DNA from: Actinobacteria bacterium casp-actino8
Lineage (GTDB): Bacteria; Actinomycetota; Acidimicrobiia; Acidimicrobiales; Ilumatobacteraceae
NCBI GenBank assembly: GCA_001510455.1
Contig: LFFH01000027.1
Span: 1-16,685 of the forward strand
Reading direction: 5' to 3'
DNA: 16,685 nt
The notes below the pieces were generated by a model that was given only the letters and a program-made list of their open reading frames with translations, was not told the origin of the DNA and did no database searches. The position numbers were made by a program, and so were the translations under genes. Shown in pieces: positions 6,767 to 12,597 of the stretch. How positions within the stretch are numbered: position 1 is the stretch's first letter; the number at the start of each line of letters is the position of its first letter.

Positions 6767-7891
6767 CTACACGAGAAGGACGCCGAGAAGTTCGGCGACG
6801 GCACGAACGTCGTGTCCGTTTCTCGCGGCGGCGTCGATGAGCTCGATCGCGCCCGGCGTGTCCAGGTCGTCATCGAGACGATCCCGAACGGCGTCCAGCA
6901 GTCCGGCGTCCGTGACTCCGGACGTGCTGGCCGACCACGCACGCAGGCGTTCGGTCGCCTCGGGCATGAGGAAGTCGGTCCACTCCCACTCGGTCCGGTA
7001 GTGGTGGACGTGAACGGCGAGCCGAATCGCTCGCGGATCCCATTCGCGCCGAAGTGCGTCGACGAAGACGAGGTTGCCGAGGCTTTTCGACATCTTCTCG
7101 CCGTGCATGTAGACCATCGCCACGTGCATCCAATGACGGACGAAGGGGACGCCCGTGGCCGCCTCGCTCTGGGCCCGCTCGCACTCGTGATGGGGAAAGA
7201 TCAGATCACTTCCTCCACCGTGGAGATCGATGGTCTCCCCCAGTTCACGAAGGGCCAGAGCACTGCACTCGATGTGCCAACCCGGTCGGCCGGCTCCCCA
7301 CATCGCCTCCCACGCCGGCTCGTCCTGTGCGGAGGGTTGCCAGAGAACGAAATCGAGGGGATCACGTTTGGACGGGTCGTCGACCGAGCCGCCGCGTTGA
7401 CGCGCCAAATCGATCATCTGTTCTCGGGAGTAGTGGCTGATCGATCCGAACTCCGGAAACTTGGAAACGTCGAAATACACCGATCCACCCGACACGTAGG
7501 CGTAGCCACGGTCGAGCACCATGCCGATGAAACCTCGGATGTCGGGAATGGCCGACGAGGCCCGCGGCGACGAATAGACAGGAAGAGCGTTCAGGGCCTG
7601 CATGTCTCGATCGAATCTCGCCTCTTCGCCAGCGGCCAGATCGAGATAATGAATGCCGAGTTCCCGGGCCTTTGCGAACAGAGGGTCGTCGACATCGGTG
7701 ACATTGCGCACGCACCGGACCTCGTGCCCCATGTCGATCAGTCGTCTCTGCAAGACGTCATACGCCAAGAACGTGGACGCATGACCGAGGTGGGTCGCGT
7801 CGTACGGCGTGATCCCGCAGGTGTACATGAGGACACAGTGGTCCGGTTCGAACGGCACCACCAACTGACGGGCGGTGTCGTAGAGCCTCAT
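6767..7891 (-). CDS. mshC: Mycothiol ligase MshC (L-cysteine:GlcN-Ins ligase)
   Basis: A 374-residue paralogue of cysteinyl-tRNA synthetase. MshC uses ATP to join cysteine to GlcN-inositol in mycothiol synthesis. The N-terminal sequence [16 protein letters not shown] (23-38) is the MshC form; true CysRS has CGPTVYD-x-x-HIGHAR. Other MshC-like marks are [25 protein letters not shown], and [11 protein letters not shown] near 296-306. The zinc ligands Cys25, Cys209, His234 and Glu236 are present, as are the HIGH-like HLGH (34-37) and KMSKS (266-270). The protein has no tRNA-binding C-terminal domain. The ATG at 7891 lies two bases after the stop of the F420:NADP reductase gene. The 20 or so residues before RLYDT in mycobacterial MshC are missing, so the enzyme is on the short side. 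Confidence 0.9.
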   Translation of the reverse strand: MRLYDTARQLVVPFEPDHCVLMYTCGITPYDATHLGHASTFLAYDVLQRRLIDMGHEVRCVRNVTDVDDPLFAKARELGIHYLDLAAGEEARFDRDMQALNALPVYSSPRASSAIPDIRGFIGMVLDRGYAYVSGGSVYFDVSKFPEFGSISHYSREQMIDLARQRGGSVDDPSKRDPLDFVLWQPSAQDEPAWEAMWGAGRPGWHIECSALALRELGETIDLHGGGSDLIFPHHECERAQSEAATGVPFVRHWMHVAMVYMHGEKMSKSLGNLVFVDALRREWDPRAIRLAVHVHHYRTEWEWTDFLMPEATERLRAWSASTSGVTDAGLLDAVRDRLDDDLDTPGAIELIDAAARNGHDVRAVAELLGVLLV

Positions 7892-7893
7892 GC

Positions 7894-8580
7894 TCACGCG
7901 ACGGGTTTCTCCGAGGTAGCCGACGGCATCTTGATTCCGGTCAATTTCGGGGCCACACGCGTCTTGTAGCGAACGTTCAACTGCAGCAACACGGCCGTGA
8001 AAGCTTCGATGGCCGTGGCATTGGACAGTTCGCCAGCGTCGAGCGGGCGGCACCCAGGAATCTTCGAGACGATGGAGGCGACGGTCGCCAGTGCGTCGCT
8101 GTCGTCACCGCAGATCAAGACGTCGGAGTCGATCGGATCGCCGAGGTGGCCGAGTTCCTTGGCCGGAAGGTGATGGAAGGCGGCGACGACACGGCAGTCC
8201 GGCACGGCGGCCTGCACGTGGGCGGCCACACTTCCCCGGGGAGGAAGCAGCGGCTGGAACTCTCCGCCGACTCGGACGAGAGCATTGGCCATGCTGATGA
8301 CGATCTTGCCTTTCAAGGCAACGGCGTTCTCCTGGGCCGTCGTTGCGGCGGAATCCCACGGAGTGGCGATGACGACGAGGTCGCAGGCTGCCGCCCCGGC
8401 GTTGTCGCCGAAATCGAGCAGACCCGACAGTTCGGGAAAACGTCCGATCTGCTCGTCGCGAGCCTCCATGGCCTTGTATTTCGATCGAGATCCGATCACC
8501 ACCGAATAACCGATCGACGCCAGACGGGCGGCCAGTGCCGTCCCCGCCGGACCCGTCCCACCAAGAATCCCGATGCGCAT
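7894..8580 (-). CDS. npdG: F420H2:NADP+ oxidoreductase (NpdG/Fno-like)
   Basis: A 228-residue Rossmann-fold protein that moves hydride between coenzyme F420 and NADP(H). It opens with MRIGILGGTGPAGTALAARL, a dinucleotide-binding loop (GGTGPAG, 7-13) characteristic of the NPDG family. Then come VVIGSRSKYKA, whose Ser-Arg pair suits the NADP 2'-phosphate, and DLVVIATPWDSA. The C-terminal region includes VVAAFHHLPA and DAGELSNATAIEAFTAVLLQ, also family-typical. The open frame extends to 8874, but homology begins at the ATG at 8580, which leaves an 84-base divergent gap to the enoyl reductase. There is no obvious ribosome binding site. mshC follows two bases later, so the two redox-cofactor genes should be co-translated. 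Confidence 0.88.
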   Translation of the reverse strand: MRIGILGGTGPAGTALAARLASIGYSVVIGSRSKYKAMEARDEQIGRFPELSGLLDFGDNAGAAACDLVVIATPWDSAATTAQENAVALKGKIVISMANALVRVGGEFQPLLPPRGSVAAHVQAAVPDCRVVAAFHHLPAKELGHLGDPIDSDVLICGDDSDALATVASIVSKIPGCRPLDAGELSNATAIEAFTAVLLQLNVRYKTRVAPKLTGIKMPSATSEKPVA

Positions 8581-8615
8581 TCGGCAAGCCTGGCACAGAG
8601 GTCGGACCAGACGGC

Positions 8616-8627
8616 AGTCGATCGACT
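8616..8627. promoter_or_regulatory. 12-bp palindrome at the centre of the npdG/fabI divergent region
   Basis: AGTCGATCGACT is a perfect palindrome, and its centre (8621/8622) is within about one base of the midpoint of the gap between the two divergent start codons. That is where a shared operator would be expected. TCGATCGA-type words are frequent in this DNA, which lowers the weight of the observation. Confidence 0.3.
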
Positions 8628-8652
8628 CGGGACCCCGTCCACTCGTGGCGAC

Positions 8653-8658
8653 TAGGTT
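8653..8658 (+). promoter_or_regulatory. Candidate -10 element (TAGGTT) for leaderless fabI
   Basis: TAGGTT fits TANNNT and ends exactly six bases before the enoyl reductase ATG at 8665, so the transcript would begin at the start codon. There is no Shine-Dalgarno in front of this gene, which agrees with leaderless translation. No good -35 hexamer is seen at the usual distance. Confidence 0.4.
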
Positions 8659-8664
8659 CGCCCC

Positions 8665-9432
8665 ATGGGTTTGCTCGACGGAAAAAAGATCGTGGTGACC
8701 GGTGTCCTCACCGACGCCTCCTTGGCCTTCGGAATCGCGCGACTGGCGCTGGAAGAGGGCGCCGAGGTCATCCTCACCGGGGCCGGTCGAGCACTTTCCT
8801 TGACTCAGCGCACGGCCCGCAAGCTTCCGGGGGACGTGCCTGTTCTCGAATTCGACGCGACGGTTCCCGAACACGGTCCAGCTCTTCTGTCGTCAGTCGC
8901 AGAACGTTGGGATCGAGTCGACGGGGTGGTCCACAGCATCGGTTTCGCACCCGAGGTGTGTCTGGGTGACGACTTCATGGCGGCCCAGTGGGACGACGTG
9001 GCTCTTGCGATCCGCATCAGTGCCTACTCCTACAAATCGCTCGCGGAGGCGATGTCGCCCCTTCTACGCCCCGGGTCGTCGATCGTGGGCCTCGACTTCG
9101 ACAACACGGTGGCCTGGCCGGCGTACAACTGGATGGGTGTTGCGAAATCGGCACTCGAGAGCATCAATCGGTATCTGGCCCGTCAGCTCGGCCCGAACGG
9201 TGTTCGGTGCAATTTGATCGCCGCCGGTCCGATACGAACGATGGCTGCCAAGTCGATACCGGCCTTCTCGACGTTCGAAGACGTCTGGGACTCTCGGGCT
9301 CCCCTCGGCTGGGACGTCCACGACTCCGAACCGGTCGCTCGCAGTTGCGTGGCTCTGCTCTCCGACTGGTTCCCCGCCACGACCGGTTCGATGATCCACG
9401 TCGATGGCGGTTATCACGCCACGGGTGCGTGA
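8665..9432 (+). CDS. fabI: NADH-dependent enoyl-ACP reductase (FabI/InhA-like)
   Basis: A 255-residue short-chain dehydrogenase that reduces enoyl-ACP in the last step of fatty acid elongation. The start MGLLDGKKIVVTGVLTDASL resembles mycobacterial InhA strongly, as do VVHSIGFAPE (88-97), ISAYSY, and YNWMGVAKSALESINRYLAR. The catalytic residues line up as Phe145, Tyr154 and Lys161. GPIRTMAAKSI and WDSRAPLGW follow, and the C-terminus has ALLSDWFPATTGSMIHVDGG. Between GPIRT and the RAP motif the substrate-binding loop is about ten residues shorter than I recall for InhA, closer to ordinary FabI. This suggests normal-length rather than very long acyl substrates. It is the only plus-strand gene here, divergent from npdG and convergent with the thiolase. 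Confidence 0.92.
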   Translation: MGLLDGKKIVVTGVLTDASLAFGIARLALEEGAEVILTGAGRALSLTQRTARKLPGDVPVLEFDATVPEHGPALLSSVAERWDRVDGVVHSIGFAPEVCLGDDFMAAQWDDVALAIRISAYSYKSLAEAMSPLLRPGSSIVGLDFDNTVAWPAYNWMGVAKSALESINRYLARQLGPNGVRCNLIAAGPIRTMAAKSIPAFSTFEDVWDSRAPLGWDVHDSEPVARSCVALLSDWFPATTGSMIHVDGGYHATGA

Positions 9433-9439
9433 CTCGGCC

Positions 9440-9459
9440 GGGGCACCTCTCCGCGCCCC
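9440..9459. terminator. Possible bidirectional terminator hairpin between convergent genes
   Basis: In the 51-base convergent gap, GGGGC (9440-9444) can pair with GCCCC (9455-9459) across a ten-base loop. The stem is short and lacks a T-run on either strand, so this is only a plausible stop signal for fabI and the thiolase. Confidence 0.3.
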
Positions 9460-9483
9460 AGTAGCGATGAATGAAAGACGCTC

Positions 9484-10686
9484 TCAGGAAACCTTTTCGA
9501 GAATGTGCACGCCACAGGCCGATCCGAGCCCGATGACGTGAGCGAGACCGACCTTGGCGCCGGCGATCTGTCGGTCTCCCGCCTCACCACGAAGGTGGTG
9601 GCAGACCTCCCAGATGTTGGCGATGCCCGTCGCCGAGATCGGGTGACCCTTCGACTGCAGACCACCCGACACGTTGACGGGTGTCGAGCCGTCTCGCCAG
9701 GGAGCTCCCGACATGAAGAAGTCCACCGCTCCCCCTTCGGGGCACAGCATGAGATTGTCGTAGTGAACGAGCTCGGCCGTCGCGAAGCAGTCGTGGAGTT
9801 CGACGAGATCGAGGTCTTCTGGCCCGACTCCCGCCGCCTCATAGGCGATCTTGGCTGCATTTCTGGTGAGGGTGTTCACATCGGGAAGGATCTGACAGGC
9901 CTCCTGGTACGGATCGGTCGTGAGAACCGAGGCCGACACCTTGATGGCTCGGCGTTGCTGATCCGGTGAGAGGGTCTTCAGAACCTCGCCACTCGTCACG
10001 ACTGCCGCTGCCGCACCATCACAGTTGGCCGAGCACATCGGACGGGTGTTCGGGTAGGCGATCATCATGTCGCCCATGATTTCGTCGAGGGTGAAACGCT
10101 TCTGGTACGCAGCGAGCGGATTCAGAGTCGAATGGGCATGATTCTTCTCGGAGATTCGGGCGAAGAGTTCGAAAGTGGCACCGCCGTACTTGTGTCCGTA
10201 CTCCATGCCCACCTGAGCGAAGGTTCCCGGCATGGTGTCGGTGCCGATTCGACCGTCGGTCGGCGCGACGGCTCCGTAGCGGCCCTTCGGCTCCCATTTC
10301 TTGCCGTCCTTTTTGCCCTGTCCACCGCCACCGAGCAATCCGGCACCGGCCAATTTCTCGGCACCCACGGCTAGGCCCATCCGAACTTCTCCCGACTTGA
10401 CGGCCATGATTGCCGTTCGCAGTGCAGTTGCGCCGGTCGCGCAGGCGTTGGAGACGTTGTAGACCGGAATTCCTGTCTGGCCGATCTGTTTCTGCAGTTG
10501 CTGGCCGTAGCCACCGGCACCCATCAGATTCCCCGCCGCGAGGATTCCCATGTCGGCCATGGTGACACCGGCGTCGGCCAATGCTGCCATTGCGGCCTGC
10601 GCGCCGAGATCGACGATGTCGAGTTCGGTGTGCTTGCCGAACTTCGTCATCGAGATTCCGAGGATGTAAATGTCGTCCGAGGCCAT
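9484..10686 (-). CDS. Thiolase, SCP2/lipid-transfer type (acetyl-CoA acetyltransferase family)
   Basis: A 400-residue thiolase-fold protein of the SCP2-type group that usually works with a DUF35 partner. The nucleophile is Cys82 in SNACATGATAL. Later come LHDCFATAEL (His298; HDCF where many relatives have HDAF), GLQSKGHPISATG (His348) and GLGSACGVHIL (Cys391), so the catalytic set is complete. A Gly/Lys-rich insertion lies at about 112-137 (LLGGGGQGKKDGKKWEPKGR). The ATG at 10686 is chosen because MASDDIYILGISMTKFGKH matches family starts and an AAGGA lies five bases upstream (10692-10696); the frame stays open to 11064. It likely cleaves or condenses acyl-CoA chains, or acts as a retro-aldolase partner as in steroid side-chain degradation. 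The exact substrate cannot be told. Confidence 0.85.
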   Translation of the reverse strand: MASDDIYILGISMTKFGKHTELDIVDLGAQAAMAALADAGVTMADMGILAAGNLMGAGGYGQQLQKQIGQTGIPVYNVSNACATGATALRTAIMAVKSGEVRMGLAVGAEKLAGAGLLGGGGQGKKDGKKWEPKGRYGAVAPTDGRIGTDTMPGTFAQVGMEYGHKYGGATFELFARISEKNHAHSTLNPLAAYQKRFTLDEIMGDMMIAYPNTRPMCSANCDGAAAAVVTSGEVLKTLSPDQQRRAIKVSASVLTTDPYQEACQILPDVNTLTRNAAKIAYEAAGVGPEDLDLVELHDCFATAELVHYDNLMLCPEGGAVDFFMSGAPWRDGSTPVNVSGGLQSKGHPISATGIANIWEVCHHLRGEAGDRQIAGAKVGLAHVIGLGSACGVHILEKVS

Positions 10687-10739
10687 GAGCGTCCTTCCAG
10701 GTTTGAGGTGGCGTGTCGAATTGTCGAGGGTCGTGGTGA

Positions 10740-11141
10740 TCAGGCTGGCTCGAAGCCGAAGCCGATGGCTTCGACTCCGTCGTCGTCGGTGCCGAGCGAA
10801 TACGTCGCAAGACGGACCTTCATTCCGAGCGACACTTTCTCGGGAGTCGGATCGGTGTTGATGACGTTGCCGCGCACGGTCGTTCCACCGCAATCGATGA
10901 TCGCGGCCACGAACGGTACGGGAACTCCGGGGGCGGCCAGGGCGACGATGGTGAACGATCGAACGACACCCTCGGTCGGAACGTCGATTTCTCGAAAGGA
11001 CGTCTTGAAACATGACGCACAGGCGTTGCGTCGATCGAAGAAACGAGCCCCGCACGCCTCGCATTCGTTGGCCACGAGATGGGGCGATGGCTCGAGACGA
11101 AGATACGAAACGATCGGAACGGCGCTGGTGGTGGTGGTCAT
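10740..11141 (-). CDS. DUF35-type zinc-ribbon/OB-fold partner of the thiolase
   Basis: A 133-residue protein made of a rubredoxin-like zinc ribbon and an OB fold. The four zinc ligands are two CxxC-type pairs: Cys27/Cys30 (NECEACGARFF) and Cys41/Cys44 (NACASCFK). The OB part contains GVVRSFTIVALAAPGVPVPF and VRGNVINTD, ending in GFGFEPA. Such proteins bind SCP2-type thiolases or HMG-CoA synthases and can channel or position the CoA substrate. The thiolase gene is next, 53 bases downstream on the same strand, which supports a complex. The ATG at 11141 has a clear Shine-Dalgarno (GAAGGAGA), so I prefer it to the upstream in-frame start at 11159. Confidence 0.85.
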   Translation of the reverse strand: MTTTTSAVPIVSYLRLEPSPHLVANECEACGARFFDRRNACASCFKTSFREIDVPTEGVVRSFTIVALAAPGVPVPFVAAIIDCGGTTVRGNVINTDPTPEKVSLGMKVRLATYSLGTDDDGVEAIGFGFEPA

Positions 11142-11145
11142 GATT

Positions 11146-11150
11146 CTCCT
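11146..11150 (-). promoter_or_regulatory. Ribosome binding site deciding the DUF35 start
   Basis: AGGAG on the minus strand lies four bases before the ATG at 11141. It places the start there and not at 11159. It is one of the few strong Shine-Dalgarno sequences in this window. Confidence 0.6.
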
Positions 11151-11162
11151 TCGCGACAAACC

Positions 11163-11879
11163 CTACGGCTCGTCTCGGCCCGGCGGGAAACTCGGTGGGA
11201 CCGACCCCCAGGTGTCTCGATGAACGACGTCGATCGTGCGTCGACGTCGGCGGCTGACACCACTCCCGGACGGCCTGTCATCGGGGTGCCTCTCGCCGAC
11301 GAACACCAGACCGATGCACTCGACGCCAGATGGGACGCCCCAGGAGATCAAGGCGGCGCTCGGATCCCGGAATACCCCGGCGAACAGCGCCCCCCGGGAA
11401 TCGGACTCGGCGATGAGAAGCAGGTTCTGGACCACCATGCCAGCGTCAGCGATCCAGTAGGGAACGCGCCAACCGGGCTCCTCCTCCAAGCCACGGCCAG
11501 CCTTGTCGGGCCGGCCGTAGCGGTCGGTGTAGGCCGACGGGTCCGCGAGCACCACGACGACGGCGGAGGCGTCGACAACCCCGGGGTGACGGGCCGTCCA
11601 CCATTCGAGGGACCCGAGAGCGTCGAGCGTGTCGGTCACGTCGGAGCGAACGAGAAAATGAACTCCCTGTGAGAAACCGGCCGACGGGGCTCGACGAGCC
11701 AGATCGCACCAGTCGGCCACGGTGTCGACCGAGAGAGCACGGCCGAAAGACACGAAGCGCCGGGTCATTCGGCGCCGTTCGATGATTGACCTCAGTCGCC
11801 CAGGGTCGTCGTGAGGGTGACGTGGGTGGCCGGTCAGCTCTGTCGTCCTAATTTGGCGAGATCCTCGGCCATCGTCCAT
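11163..11879 (-). CDS. Nitroreductase-family FMN oxidoreductase
   Basis: A 238-residue flavoprotein of the nitroreductase fold. FMN contacts are expected in IIERRRMTRRF (32-42) and ARRAPSAGFSQG (61-72). WIADAGMVVQNLLLIAES (142-159) matches the long helix of the family, and VFVGERHPDD the final strand. The substrate is unknown. The start is uncertain: ATG 11879 overlaps the upstream gene by 46 bases and adds about 30 unusual, polar residues. ATG 11768 would cut into the conserved RRRMTRRF helix. A CTG at 11795 (L29) would fit homology best but is a rare start. The gene ends 21 bases before the DUF35 gene, so it may serve the same acyl-CoA pathway. Confidence 0.75.
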   Translation of the reverse strand: MDDGRGSRQIRTTELTGHPRHPHDDPGRLRSIIERRRMTRRFVSFGRALSVDTVADWCDLARRAPSAGFSQGVHFLVRSDVTDTLDALGSLEWWTARHPGVVDASAVVVVLADPSAYTDRYGRPDKAGRGLEEEPGWRVPYWIADAGMVVQNLLLIAESDSRGALFAGVFRDPSAALISWGVPSGVECIGLVFVGERHPDDRPSGSGVSRRRRRTIDVVHRDTWGSVPPSFPPGRDEP

Positions 11880-12493
11880 CCATGGACGATCAACACACCG
11901 CCGGACCGTTCCGAGACTCCGTTGAACAGGCTTGCCACGTCGGGGTCGATCTTGTCGGGCTTGGCGGTTTCATGATCGAGGAAACCCGAACGACCCGACT
12001 TGGCCACCACGAACGACTTCTCGTCGTACTGCGCTTCGACTCCGAAGCGCTTGGCGAGTCGACGGCCCCAGGCCCGCTCTTCTCCGACGGCCCGGTGGCC
12101 GGGTCGTGGGATGAGTTCGGTGAGATTGCGGAACGCCTCGAGTCCTCCTGCGTCGGCGAAACGACTTCCGACGACCACGTCCTCGTCCGGAAAAGCCATG
12201 AGGGCCCGGTGGTAGGCCTCGGACATCAGTCCACGGAGGGCCTGATCACGCTTCGAGGTTCGTTTGACGCTCAGTAATCCGATGAGGACGCACGGAGTTC
12301 CACCGATGCGCTCGAGCGTCGAGAAGGTGAAACCGTGCAGCTTGGATCCGTCTCGGGCCGTGGTGACGAGAACCCAGTCCTCCTTCGCCTTCGACAGGGT
12401 TCCGATGTCGAAGGAGTCGCCCATGGAGGCCATCTCCTCGAGTTCGGTGTCGGTGAGCGCCACACAGTCCTTGGTCTCGACATCGAACGCCAT
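11834..12493 (-). CDS. Conserved-looking protein of unknown function, possible GNAT fold
   Basis: A 219-residue soluble protein without a family I can name. It starts MAFDVETKDCVALTDTELEE. The middle part reads like an acetyltransferase core: an exposed turn (DGSKLHGFTF), then a strand LIGLLSVKRTSK, a helix RDQALRGLMSEAYHRAL, then DVVVGSRFADAGGLEAFRNL. The signature Q/RxxGxG/A loop of GNAT enzymes is not clear, so this is only a suggestion. The C-terminal third has SGRSGFLDHE and GGVLIVHGWTMAEDL. The ATG at 12493 is preceded at nine bases by GGAGG (12503-12507); an in-frame GTG at 12517 lies before that site and is less likely. It is downstream of dnaE after a 104-base gap and overlaps the nitroreductase start. 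Confidence 0.65.
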   Translation of the reverse strand: MAFDVETKDCVALTDTELEEMASMGDSFDIGTLSKAKEDWVLVTTARDGSKLHGFTFSTLERIGGTPCVLIGLLSVKRTSKRDQALRGLMSEAYHRALMAFPDEDVVVGSRFADAGGLEAFRNLTELIPRPGHRAVGEERAWGRRLAKRFGVEAQYDEKSFVVAKSGRSGFLDHETAKPDKIDPDVASLFNGVSERSGGVLIVHGWTMAEDLAKLGRQS

Positions 12494-12597
12494 TGCTGCG
12501 GGCCTCCCCCCTGTCACGACGCGGGATCCCCCGCTCCCTGCCCCATTCTGCCAAAGACGGACTCCCGACGGAAAACCGCGAGGCCAACGGGGACGAG
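12494..12597 (-). other. Gap between dnaE and the 219-residue gene
   Basis: This 104-base gap holds the GGAGG ribosome binding site of the downstream gene (12503-12507) and a small hairpin, GCGGG (12521-12525) with CCCGC (12530-12534) around a four-base loop. The hairpin has no T-run and is a weak terminator candidate for dnaE. A CAGAAT about 50 bases before the start is a poor -10 candidate. Nothing else stands out. Confidence 0.3.

Noticed and set aside
6767..7891. Annotation as cysteinyl-tRNA synthetase
   Set aside because: The [14 protein letters not shown] sequence, [11 protein letters not shown] and the absence of a tRNA-binding C-terminal domain are MshC features.
5843..7969. A 708-codon open frame on the plus strand
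   Set aside because: It lies antisense to the plsC-like gene and most of mshC, runs across the gap between them, and its translation is low-complexity (Arg/Asp/His-rich) with no domain. The minus-strand genes carry full catalytic motifs. Long antisense frames are expected in this GC-rich DNA.
10687..11064. Longer thiolase reading with about 126 extra residues
   Set aside because: It overlaps the DUF35 gene in another frame; the ATG at 10686 has an AAGGA site and matches thiolase N-termini.
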